NCBI GenBank assembly: GCA_910583885.1
Contig: CAJUAC010000007.1
Coordinates: forward strand, 1 to 64,000
DNA: 64,000 nucleotides
Origin: an uncultured Oscillospiraceae bacterium
GTDB taxonomy: Bacteria; Bacillota; Clostridia; Oscillospirales; Oscillospiraceae
Reading direction: 5' to 3'
Below the pieces are notes generated by a model. The model did not search any database. It saw only the letters and a list, made by a program, of their open reading frames with translations, and was not told the DNA's origin. The translations under genes were made by a program, and so were the position numbers. Below are positions 56,212 to 63,744 of the stretch, one piece after another. Each line of letters opens with the position of its first letter. Within the stretch, counting starts at the first letter, position 1.

Positions 56212-57102
56212 ATGGGAAGTTTGGTTTTGGATTTGCAGCGAGAAGTATTAAAGTCTAACTGCGATACTTTGAATGCGTTACGAAAGGCACATTTAATTGC
56301 CACAAAATTAAAGTTGAAAGAGTTTGATTCTTGGGTACAAAACGAATTAAATGGGTATAAATGCACGTATGATGACATCCCCGAATATCGAGATGTTCGG
56401 GGGATAGTTAAACTGCATAATCCTTTGCGTGGATGGATTTCTGCGCCATTTGAGGACGAAAAAGAAGAAAACAGGTTATCACATAGGAAAGTATTTCAAT
56501 CAATTAGTGAAATTATAGCTTTTTCGAATGGAGAAAAGACCCCCCTGATTTATTTTCCTGGTAGCGTATCACAAGACCTATCCCAAAGGGCAGGTGCTCC
56601 AATCGTATTTGAAGCTGCACTTTTTATTACACAAGCATCTCTAAATAGCATCGTAGAAAAAGTTAAGAACTGCCTGCTTGAGTGGACAATCCGGCTTGAA
56701 GCCGAGGGGATTTTAGGCGAGGATATGCATTTCAGTCAGGAGGAAACAAATATGGCGAAAGAAATACCGCAGCAAATCAATAACTATTACGGCACGGTTG
56801 TGAATGGAGATGTTAGCCAGTCTCAAGTTGTATCAGGTAACCATAATTCTATTGTCCTTAACTATGGACAGGCTTCTGATTTAATGAAAAAAGTCAAAGA
56901 TTCGATTGAACAGGAGCAACTTTCTGAGGAAGATTATGAAAGCGCGATGGAACTGATTTCCGAAGCTGAGAATAAAATCGCAGCGCAAAAGAATCCTAGA
57001 ATTATCCAAGTAGCACTGTCTGGCCTAAGAGATTTTCTGGTAGCTGGAGGTGCAAATGTCACTGCTGCACTAATTGTACATTATTTACAAACGTTGGGAT
57101 AA
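56212..57102 (+). CDS. AbiTii-like abortive infection protein
   Basis: The 296-residue protein opens with LVLDLQREVLKSNCDTLNALRKAHLIATKLKLKEFDSWVQNELNGY (about 4-49; the FDSWVQNELNGY core is the most telling), which matches the AbiTii domain found in phage-defence proteins. A linker (IPQQINNYYGTVVNGDVSQS, about 184-203) leads to a helical C-terminus ending in a hydrophobic stretch (FLVAGGANVTAALIVHYL). GAGGTG is 5 bases before 56212; an ATG three bases upstream is too close. The mechanism of AbiTii is not known. It lies 50 bases before the toxin-antitoxin-like pair. Confidence 0.8.
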   Translation: MGSLVLDLQREVLKSNCDTLNALRKAHLIATKLKLKEFDSWVQNELNGYKCTYDDIPEYRDVRGIVKLHNPLRGWISAPFEDEKEENRLSHRKVFQSISEIIAFSNGEKTPLIYFPGSVSQDLSQRAGAPIVFEAALFITQASLNSIVEKVKNCLLEWTIRLEAEGILGEDMHFSQEETNMAKEIPQQINNYYGTVVNGDVSQSQVVSGNHNSIVLNYGQASDLMKKVKDSIEQEQLSEEDYESAMELISEAENKIAAQKNPRIIQVALSGLRDFLVAGGANVTAALIVHYLQTLG

Positions 57103-57152
57103 TTGCAATACCGAATTTGCAGGATCGTTGAATAGGAAAAGGCGGTGAAATA

Positions 57153-58313
57153 ATGGCAGAGGTTTTAACTGGCGTAAATGGACAGATTTTTCGCTGGGCA
57201 AGAGAAAGCTATAATATGTCTACCAGCGAAACAGCTATGGCATTGGGAATTGACGAGCAGAGATATGTAAAATGGGAGAATGGAGAGGAATTTCCAACGT
57301 ATGCCAAACTCAAGAAAATCAGCGATGTTCTTCACAAACCAAGTGCGCTGTTCTTCTTCCCTGAGCCGCCTCAAATCCAAAGTATCAAAGGTGATCTGCG
57401 TACACTATCCAGTGAAGTCTCTGGCCGCCTGAGCAAACAGGTGATACAGCAATTTGAAAAAGCCTGGGCATATCAAATGGATTTGAGAGAATTGTATGGT
57501 GAGAAACAAAGTATTTTAGCAATGCGACATACATTCCCGGCAGATCGAACCAAGCTCTGCGAATATTTTAGAAAAGTCTTGGCTTTTCCCATTTCAGCAC
57601 AGAAAGACCGCCGAAGTGATAAAATTGTATTTGAGATTTTTCGAGAAAAGTTCTATGAAGTCGGTATTTATGTTTTCAAGGATGCTTTCAAAGACAATAG
57701 CGTTTCTGGACTCTGCCTAAACGACAGCCAATACCCCATCATTATTATTAACAATGCGATGTCTTTTGCCCGTTAAAATTTTACATTGTTTCATGAGTTA
57801 TACCACTTGATTGCTGACACAAGCGGAGCGGAAATAATCAGAGATGACTACTATGTTTATCTTGACGAACAACAATCTCGTGTGGAAAAGGCTTGCGATT
57901 CTTTTGCAAATGAATTTCTTGTACCAATGGCTGATTTTCAGATAGAATTGGCAAAGGGACCGGTCGATGAAATTCGCATTGCTGAATTGGCCAAACTATA
58001 CTCTGTTAGCAAAGAAGCCATCATGTATAAACTATATACAATGAAGCTAATTACTCCGGAGCAGTACAATACATTGAAAGAAACATTTTATGGTGATGCT
58101 ATTCGTGACGGAGCAAAAATACGCGGGATTGAAAAGGCAGGAGGAAACTATTATTATACAAAGCTGTCTTATCTCGGTTCCCGTTATACTGGGGACGTCT
58201 TCCGCCAATATTTCTCTGGCAAAATAGATAAGTTCCGCGCTAGTGAAATGTTGCACAGTAAAGTAGATCACCTTCCAAAGCTGGAAACAGCATATTTTAG
58301 GGGGGTGAAGTAA
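57153..58313 (+). pseudogene. XRE-HTH / ImmA-IrrE metallopeptidase regulator, split by one in-frame stop
   Basis: Two ORFs lie in the same frame, separated only by TAA at 57774..57776. The first half (207 codons) has an HTH (NMSTSETAMALGIDEQRYVKWENGEEFPTYAKL) and the start of the peptidase; the second resumes with NFTLFHELYHLIADTSG, where HELYH is the zinc motif, and VEKACDSFANEFLVP. Relatives have one codon such as CAA or AAA at the stop position, so a single base change explains it. Intact length would be 387 codons. The second part has no ribosome binding site. The protein type usually acts as antitoxin or repressor of the PIN protein encoded next (TAATG overlap). Confidence 0.85.
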
Positions 58314-58789
58314 TGATCTATGTGATAGATACTGGTATTTTCAGGAAGTTGATTGACCACTTTCCAAGGCAAGGGAAACTATTTCAGGCAATATGGGAAA
58401 AGCTCGATAAAGGAATTATAGCAGGTGACTTTATATCTGTAGACGAATGTTACAACGAGTTAACTCGGCATTTTGATGAAAAAAACCCCAATTATGTTTG
58501 GCTCCATGAACGTCGATACATGTTTCATAATCCAACAAACGAAGAATCTATCCATATCAGAACTTTATTTCAAAAAGCTAAAATGCGCGAAAGCATTCAT
58601 ACAAAAAATATAGTGGAGAATCGCCCTTCTGCCGATGCCTATTTAGCAGCAAAGGCCAAAGCATTGGGTGCAGTCGTTGTAACAACTGAAAGTTATAAAC
58701 CTGCCTCAGCTCAATTACCAAATATATGTGAGGCATTTGGCGTTAAGTGTATCTCTTATGATGATTTCATGGAAATACTCTCCGAATAG
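58313..58789 (+). CDS. DUF4411 PIN-like nuclease, toxin candidate
   Basis: A 158-residue protein of the DUF4411 (PIN-fold) family. Acidic positions of the PIN active site are visible: YVIDTGIFRKL (about 3), SVDECYNELTRHF (about 43) and RPSADAYLAAKAKALGAVVVTTES (about 104; the ADAYLAAKAKALG core). Such proteins are commonly encoded after an XRE-ImmA/IrrE gene as a toxin-antitoxin pair. It starts on the stop of the interrupted regulator (TAATG). The catalytic residues look intact although the partner is broken. Confidence 0.82.
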   Translation: MIYVIDTGIFRKLIDHFPRQGKLFQAIWEKLDKGIIAGDFISVDECYNELTRHFDEKNPNYVWLHERRYMFHNPTNEESIHIRTLFQKAKMRESIHTKNIVENRPSADAYLAAKAKALGAVVVTTESYKPASAQLPNICEAFGVKCISYDDFMEILSE

Positions 58790-58859
58790 TCGATAACAAC
58801 GTAACAAGAATTATCAATAAATTGACTCATTTTTACAAAAGGTCACAGAGTTCCGCTTA

Positions 58860-59712
58860 GATAGTGTCTACACGAGTTAAGCGCGAATGGCAGCCCAAAT
58901 AGCGATACAACGAACATGTACCGCAGCGATAAAAGCATCTGAGGTTTTGGCATAGCGGGTGGCAATCCCTCTCCAACGTTTCAGGGCAAGAAAACAGTTT
59001 TCTACCAGATGGCGCAGCTTGTAGAGGTATTCATCGTATTCACGTTGTTCCTTTCGGTTCTTTTTTGGAGGAATTACGGTCTGCATACCTGCCGAAACTG
59101 CATAGGCCAGGATGTCATTTGTGTCATAACCTCGGTCTGCCAACAGAGTCTCTGCGGAAATACCTTCTATCAAGTGGACAGCTTCTTTACAATCCGCTCG
59201 GGTACCTTCTGTAACAAGGATTCGGACTGGCATACCATTCGCATCCATGGCCAGATGTATTTTGGTGTTAAGCCCCCTTTTGTCCTGGACATATCCTGAT
59301 TGCCACCTTTAGCTCCTGCTGCCTGGGGATGCACTTTGATATGGCTGGCATCGATCATCAGCCATTCATAATCCGGTTCATCAATCAGAATTTCCAGGAG
59401 TTTTTCCCATACGCCTTTCCTGCGCCAACGGATGAATCTCTGATGAACGCTGCCCCACTTCCCATAATCGGGAGGTAAGTCCCGCCAGGGCGCTCCGGTT
59501 CGCAATACCCAAAACACCGCATTGATAAAACGGCGGTTATCCTGGGCAATTCCGCCCCACTGGCCCCGTTGTCCCGGCAATTGTGGTTCAAGTAACGCCC
59601 AAACTTTATCATTTATGTCATGTCTGTGATAGGAAGCTTCCATCTTTCTGTCCCCTGTCTTTTCAGATACTTCCATTCTATCACAATTTCTTTGCCTTGT
59701 GTAGACACTATC
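58860..59712 (-). mobile_element. IS5-family insertion sequence, 853 bp
   Basis: Terminal inverted repeats GATAGTGTCTACAC (58860..58873) and its complement (59699..59712), with further matches inward. A TA dinucleotide flanks each end (58858..58859 and 59713..59714), fitting a 2-bp target duplication. It carries one transposase read in two frames and looks complete. Confidence 0.88.
58877..59643 (-). CDS. IS5-family DDE transposase, expressed by -1 frameshift
   Basis: ORF A (from MEASYHRHDINDKVWALLEP at 59643; stop 59170) has the DUF4096-type N-terminal domain and the first Asp in WLMIDASHIKVHP. ORF B (to 58877) continues as GLNTKIHLAMDANGMPVRIL with the second Asp in LLADRGYDTN and the Glu in LVENCFLALKRWRG. 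The frames overlap and differ by -1 at AAAAGGGGGC (about 59286..59277), as in the IS427 group, where programmed frameshifting makes the full transposase of about 255 residues. An ATG at 59676 is an alternative start. Confidence 0.85.
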
Positions 59713-59732
59713 TAAGAGCGTCTGTGGCCTTT

Positions 59733-60007
59733 CTTCATTTTCTATACTACTGTGGCAATGATAGAATATACCTGGAGATTGGAATTATAGATTATAATTC
59801 TCAGTCCTCTTGCCTTAAAAGAAAACGTATGAGCCATACCCGCAACGATATATTATTCTCATGATACCTAGGAACCGCTCTGTGCCTTGAATGGCACGGG
59901 GCGGTTTACTTTATCATGAAAAGAGGTGAAATCCTAAAGGTATGCTAAATTGCGCAAATTATCATCAGGAAGGGAGGACAAAACACTCAGGACATGAATA
60001 AAAATAT
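59733..60007 (+). other. Intergenic region after the IS
   Basis: AT-rich, no convincing gene. It holds a terminator-like hairpin AACCGCTCTGTGCC/GGCACGGGGCGGTT (59872..59906) followed by TACTTTATC, and an AGGGAGGAC stretch at 59970 without a usable ORF. Confidence 0.5.
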
Positions 60008-60036
60008 TTGACGAAATCCGCACTATATGCTACAGT
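60008..60036 (+). promoter_or_regulatory. Promoter of the Rpn-like gene
   Basis: -35 TTGACG (60008..60013), 17-base spacer, -10 TACAGT (60031..60036); start codon 24 bases later. Confidence 0.65.
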
Positions 60037-60060
60037 TTGTTTTGAAGGGGCAGTGATGAT

Positions 60061-60741
60061 ATGGATATTACAGAAACCAGTATCGTCCATAATGACATTC
60101 TACAGCAAATCAAGCATCTACGATTGATGGATGATGTGTTAATGGTCAAGTGCTTTGAGGATAATCCAGAGTGTACGGAATTGCTCTTGCAGCTAATCAT
60201 TAAAAAATCATCCTTTCGGGTAGACCAGGTAAATGCCATGTGGCATGGGTCTTCTGCTGGGCTTGCTATATTAGCGACAGATAGCGGTGGATGGCGTTAT
60301 AAGATCAGAGTATTTCGGGACGATACAGCGGATAGAAAGCAGAAAAAAGGAACCGAACTCTTTCAATCAGAATTTTCGGCGGCTCAAACAGGTATAGATC
60401 AGAACATAGCAGGATATTACGCCGTATACATTATCGAACATGGCGCTGTGCGTAAACCTATAGACCATTCGGGGATTCTGATTGACGGAATGGGTGAAAA
60501 CGGCTGGTATGGATTTGGTGTCAATACATTTTATGTGAATTGCGACCGCAAAAACAGAAGACCGCTCGGCAAGTTGGTATACGACTTTTCCTGTACTGAC
60601 CCATCCTATATGAACTATACGCTGTTAGCGGATAGGGCACGCTATTTCAAGGAAAATAGGCAGGGGGTTCGGGATATATGCGAGATGCTGGAGCAAAAAA
60701 AGCAAAGAACACAAAATTGTGAAGCACCCAAGGACGAATGA
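60061..60741 (+). CDS. Rpn/PDDEXK_2-family protein with altered catalytic site
   Basis: The 226 residues align in memory with Rpn-type nucleases: LMDDVLMVKCFEDNPECTELLLQLII at the start, GAVRKPIDHSGILID in the middle, and LGKLVYDFSCTDPSYMNYTLLADRARYFKE near the end. In active relatives the core reads LDILAxDxxGxxYNIEIQ; here it is LAILATDSGGWRYKIRVF, so the Asp of the first position and the E-x-Q/K pair are missing. The fold should be kept but nuclease activity probably not. The stop codon lies in a hairpin (GCACCCAAGG/CCTTGGGTGC, 60724..60751). Confidence 0.78.
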   Translation: MDITETSIVHNDILQQIKHLRLMDDVLMVKCFEDNPECTELLLQLIIKKSSFRVDQVNAMWHGSSAGLAILATDSGGWRYKIRVFRDDTADRKQKKGTELFQSEFSAAQTGIDQNIAGYYAVYIIEHGAVRKPIDHSGILIDGMGENGWYGFGVNTFYVNCDRKNRRPLGKLVYDFSCTDPSYMNYTLLADRARYFKENRQGVRDICEMLEQKKQRTQNCEAPKDE

Positions 60742-60758
60742 CCTTGGGTGCTATCTTT
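60724..60758 (+). terminator. Terminator-like hairpin over the Rpn-like stop codon
   Basis: Arms GCACCCAAGG and CCTTGGGTGC with the TGA in the loop, followed by TATCTTTCTG. Confidence 0.65.
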
Positions 60759-60830
60759 CTGTTGAGGTGGTGGCTTATGATTGAACGACTCGCAGTATAC
60801 CATAGGCCAATTAACATTTTCACAAGTCAA

Positions 60831-61298
60831 CTATTCATCAGGGACACCCAAGGGCAAAACGCCAAGCTGATCCAGCAGATCGTTTGCTTCGTCAATCGAC
60901 TTCCCGTGCTGGATCGTAAACAGGATCGCGGCATCGCGCTTATCCCGTACATATAACTCCAGATTACCGGACAGCTTTAACATTTTCTGCATTTCCTCGT
61001 CAGAAAGATGCAAGCCAAAGGCAATCGCCAGCAGCTTGTCACGGGACGGAATTTTCTTCCCGGAAAATATCTGGTAGACATAGGTGCGGTCAAGGTGCGA
61101 CCCCCGAACCACATCCGCCCGTCTAAGATGCTTCTGCTTCAGTTGGAGTGCCAGATATTCCGGGAGCGTTTGAGCAAGCATATTCTGTTCGTTTCTCAGT
61201 AGAAAATCCTTGAAATTTGCCGCATTGAAAAGGCTTTCCTGCACATCAGCCGTTGTGGGCTTAGTTGCTGTGGTTGCCTTACTTGTTTCAGTTTTCAT
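60831..61298 (-). CDS. HTH (XRE-like) regulator, 155 residues
   Basis: A soluble protein with a Thr/Ala-rich N-terminus and an HTH around residues 47-95: LPEYLALQLKQKHLRRADVVRGSHLDRTYVYQIFSGKK (key part DVVRGSHLDRTYVYQIF). The C-terminal part LYVRDKRDAAILFTIQHGKSIDEAN is helical. GGAGGG precedes the ATG. Such proteins occur in integrative elements of clostridia next to kinase or phosphatase genes; here a broken phosphatase gene follows divergently. Confidence 0.8.
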   Translation of the reverse strand: MKTETSKATTATKPTTADVQESLFNAANFKDFLLRNEQNMLAQTLPEYLALQLKQKHLRRADVVRGSHLDRTYVYQIFSGKKIPSRDKLLAIAFGLHLSDEEMQKMLKLSGNLELYVRDKRDAAILFTIQHGKSIDEANDLLDQLGVLPLGVPDE

Positions 61299-61466
61299 AC
61301 TACGCCCTCCGCTGGAGATATGCCTACATTATATCAGACCGTGGCTCATATGAAAAGTCCCGTAAAAAATTTGTATTTGTATGCTGGCAGCACACCTTTA
61401 GATGCAATTTCCCCTTTATACTGGGTATCAGAAAAATTATCAGTATCACGAAAAGGAGGGCGCAAA

Positions 61467-61787
61467 ATGGTCTATGCCGTGTCGGATATTCACGGCTGCT
61501 ATGACAAGTACATTGATCTACTAAACGAAATTAACTTTAGCCCCGATGATACTCTCTATGTCCTGGGTGATGTAATCGACCGTGGCCCGGATGGATTCAA
61601 AATCATGTTGGACATGGCCCAGCGGCCAACGTAGTAAACCTGTTGGGAAATCATGAGGCAATGGCGATGGATGTGCTCTCCCGTGTGTTGAGTGTCATTC
61701 AGCCAGACGGAGGTGTGGAATTGTCCAGAACAAGCAAAGCCGCCGCCCTCCAATGGGACGGCAGCTTTATGCCGCCGGCAGTTGCGC
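61467..61787 (+). pseudogene. Metallophosphoesterase (Ser/Thr phosphatase type), frameshifted and truncated
   Basis: Starts MVYAVSDIHGCYDKYIDLL with AGGAGG 7 bases before the ATG, then VLGDVIDRGPDGFKIMLDM, the metal-binding motifs of the calcineurin-like family. The frame breaks at QRP (about 61630): TAG follows in frame, whereas the next frame continues NVVNLLGNHEAMAMDVLSRVL with the expected GNHE motif. The rest diverges after about 61770 and runs into the opposite XRE gene, so the C-terminal half is gone. A non-functional remnant. Confidence 0.8.
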
Positions 61788-62018
61788 TCAGTCATCTTCC
61801 AGCAGCTTTGAAGCCGGGATTTGAAGGACAGCAGCCATTTTGAACAGCGTTTCCAGCGATACGCCCCTCGTTGTACCTGTCCCTTCAACCTGCGCAAGAA
61901 AATTGACGCTTTTGTTGATCTTTTCTGCAAAGACCTCCTGCGTGTAACCCGCTTTCTTCCTGTAATAAGCGATTTTCAAGCCAAGTATTCTATACTTTTC
62001 CGGAAATTCGGTCTGCAT
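61788..62018 (-). CDS. Small XRE-family HTH regulator, 76 residues
   Basis: A single HTH domain: YRILGLKIAYYRKKAGYTQEVFAEKINKSVNFLAQVEG (core GYTQEVFAEKINKSVNFLAQVE) then VSLETLFKMAAVLQIPASKLL. GGGAGTG precedes the ATG. It overlaps the truncated end of the phosphatase remnant. Likely a repressor in a mobile element; targets unknown. Confidence 0.85.
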   Translation of the reverse strand: MQTEFPEKYRILGLKIAYYRKKAGYTQEVFAEKINKSVNFLAQVEGTGTTRGVSLETLFKMAAVLQIPASKLLEDD

Positions 62019-62089
62019 ACGGCATCACTCCCTGATAGTATGCTACCAATTTCACAATGCAATTAAAATTTCTATAAAGAAAATGATTA

Positions 62090-62118
62090 TTTACTTTAAG
62101 TCAAATATAGCGTATAAT
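62090..62118 (+). promoter_or_regulatory. Promoter of the SLOG gene
   Basis: -35 TTTACT (62090..62095), 17-base spacer, -10 TATAAT (62113..62118). Confidence 0.7.
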
Positions 62119-62162
62119 GCGGGATACAAAGCGACAATCATTACATACTCAGGAGGAGGACT

Positions 62163-62663
62163 ATGCCAACCTGTTTCTTTATTGGGCATCGTAAAGCATC
62201 GGATTATCTGCTGCCGCAGCTATCTGCCGAGGTAGATCGTCATATTACAGAACTGAAGGTGACAGATTTTGTTGTAGGGATCTATGGATGGTTTGACTCA
62301 ATGGCAGCGAGAACCGTCAAGGCTGCTAAAAAGCGCCACCCGGAGGTGACGCTCACGTTATTGCTGGCCTATCATCCATATGACCGCCCCATTCCAACAC
62401 CGGAAGGTTTTGACAGTACATTTTACCCGCCAGGGATGGAAACCGTACCGAAACGAGCAGCTATCGTAAAGGCTAACCGCTACATGGTAGACCACAGCGA
62501 TTATCTGATTGCCTATGCGTGGCATACTGCCAGCAACGCAAGGGAATTGGTATCATATGCAAAAAAGCGCGAGAACAAAGGGCTTATCCAAGTTACAGAA
62601 CTGGCAAGGGAACCGCAGAGAAATACTGGTATTATGATAGGAGATGGAAAAATTGAAGATTGA
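62163..62663 (+). CDS. SLOG-domain protein (DUF1273/YpsA-like)
   Basis: A 166-residue Rossmann-like protein. CFFIGHRKASDYLLPQL at the start and DYLIAYAWHTASNAREL near the end are typical of the SLOG superfamily, whose members bind nucleotides and often occur in conflict systems. GMETVPKRAAIVKANRYMVDHS is conserved in the DUF1273 branch. AGGAGGAGG precedes the ATG. The last 20 bases overlap the next small gene. Confidence 0.85.
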   Translation: MPTCFFIGHRKASDYLLPQLSAEVDRHITELKVTDFVVGIYGWFDSMAARTVKAAKKRHPEVTLTLLLAYHPYDRPIPTPEGFDSTFYPPGMETVPKRAAIVKANRYMVDHSDYLIAYAWHTASNARELVSYAKKRENKGLIQVTELAREPQRNTGIMIGDGKIED

Positions 62664-62817
62664 ACTTAGCGACCCTATGTTGTACGACAGGCTACATACA
62701 CTCTCAGCCGAGTATTCGGTGTCGGTTGAACTGCTTGTCAATCTGGCCGTGCGGCGGCTGGTGGATGATATTGACTTTGTTAGAAACCTCCGTATTGGCA
62801 AAATCGAGAGGGCGTAG
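62644..62817 (+). CDS. 57-residue RHH-like protein overlapping the SLOG gene
   Basis: Starts MEKLKIELSDPMLYDRL and ends IGKIERA. The pattern (beta strand KLKIEL, then two helices with SVSVELLVNLAVRRLV) resembles ribbon-helix-helix DNA-binding proteins. GGAG stands directly at the start (AGGAGATGG), and the gene overlaps the SLOG stop by 20 bases, so translation is probably coupled. Possibly an antitoxin or co-regulator. Confidence 0.65.
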   Translation: MEKLKIELSDPMLYDRLHTLSAEYSVSVELLVNLAVRRLVDDIDFVRNLRIGKIERA

Positions 62818-62821
62818 CGGA

Positions 62822-63157
62822 CTACGCCCCCTCCCCGCCAAAATATGCAAAAATCGTCCGCAATACATTGATTGCCATTTGCTTACGCTCCAAAGGCTGC
62901 TGATCTATGATCTGTTTGAATTGCTCCATGATGTTGGTATCGCTGTCAGATACGGAATCGGCCAGCAGATAGTCCACAGTTACGCCGAGGCGGTTTACCA
63001 ACCGCACCAGCGTATCCAGCGTCAAGCTTCGCTCTCCACGCTCGATTGCACCCATGTAAGTATCCGATATGTCAACGGCCTCCGCAAGCTGGGCCTGTGT
63101 GAGATTCAGCCGCAACCGTTCTTCTCTGATCCGTTCGCCCAACCTCTTATAGTCCAT
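62822..63157 (-). CDS. XRE-family repressor (cI-like), 111 residues
   Basis: The N-terminal HTH is YKRLGERIREERLRLNLTQAQLAEAVDISDTYMGAIERGERSLT (core LTQAQLAEAVDISDTYMGAI), followed by LVRLVNRLGVTVDYLLAD and a helical tail. It faces away from the Gly/Ala-rich membrane protein gene, whose promoter has two direct repeats that may be its operators. Converges with the RHH-like gene with 4 bases between stops. Confidence 0.87.
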   Translation of the reverse strand: MDYKRLGERIREERLRLNLTQAQLAEAVDISDTYMGAIERGERSLTLDTLVRLVNRLGVTVDYLLADSVSDSDTNIMEQFKQIIDQQPLERKQMAINVLRTIFAYFGGEGA

Positions 63158-63207
63158 GTATTCACCCCTTGCTTATTCTACCCAAGTGGTCGGCCAGCAA
63201 GAAACAT

Positions 63208-63254
63208 CTGATGGGGGTATCTATATTGACTGATGGGGGTTTTCGTGATAACAT
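63208..63254 (+). promoter_or_regulatory. Promoter with two direct-repeat operator candidates
   Basis: CTGATGGGGGT occurs at 63208..63218 and 63230..63240, exactly 22 bases (two helical turns) apart. The second overlaps the -35 TTGACT (63226..63231); a 17-base spacer leads to -10 TAACAT (63249..63254). Confidence 0.7.
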
Positions 63255-63330
63255 GATGTGGTATCATTCACTTCAAGGCAAAGATTCCGGGCTTTCCCTG
63301 GTGATATTTTGCGGAAAGGAAGAACCACAA

Positions 63331-63705
63331 ATGTCAAGAGTTTGTAGGACGGCGAAAGAGTTCGCCGAGGCTGTAAAAAATAGTGAGGAATACATCACAA
63401 TCGAGGGCGACCTAAAAAACGGTGTTTTGCGTATAAAGGCTACCGGAAAGGTTGCATGGGGAGTATGCGTTGCGTCATTAGCGGTGGCTATAGCTACGAT
63501 TGCCGTGGCTCCGGTTGGGGGTGGCGCTCCGGCTGGTGCTGGCCTTGTAATGGCTACACCAGCGGCAGCTACGTTAGGAGCCGCAGTTATTCCAGCCATT
63601 GCGATAGGTGTTTGTGCCGGTGGTGTTGGTGTGCTGAATGCGTTGAGGGATAAGTACAAAATCGTGGAAAAGACCGATACATGTATAACCCTCAAGCGCA
63701 AATAA
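63331..63705 (+). CDS. Gly/Ala-rich membrane protein, 124 residues
   Basis: I do not recognise a family. A polar N-terminal part (MSRVCRTAKEFAEAVKNSEEYITIEGDLKNG, about 1-31; SEEYITIEGDL core) is followed by two hydrophobic Gly/Ala-rich segments (about 42-62 and 72-102) joined by GGGAPAGAG, and a basic tail (LRDKYKIVEKTDTCITLKRK). AAAGGA precedes the ATG. Such glycine-zipper-like hairpins occur in pore-forming toxins and in membrane effectors. It is controlled by the operator-bearing promoter and lies 39 bases before the next gene. Confidence 0.65.
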   Translation: MSRVCRTAKEFAEAVKNSEEYITIEGDLKNGVLRIKATGKVAWGVCVASLAVAIATIAVAPVGGGAPAGAGLVMATPAAATLGAAVIPAIAIGVCAGGVGVLNALRDKYKIVEKTDTCITLKRK

Positions 63706-63744
63706 ATTACTTCAACACTAACGAAAAATTGGGAGGTCATAGTT

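Larger units (their letters stand above)
58837..59732 (+). terminator. Terminator of the PIN gene, split by the IS element
   Basis: Left arm AAAAGGTCACAGA (58837..58849), right arm TCTGTGGCCTTT (59721..59732). If the IS and one TA are removed, the arms pair around the loop GTTCCGCTTAGAGCG or nearly so. The IS entered the loop. Confidence 0.75.
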
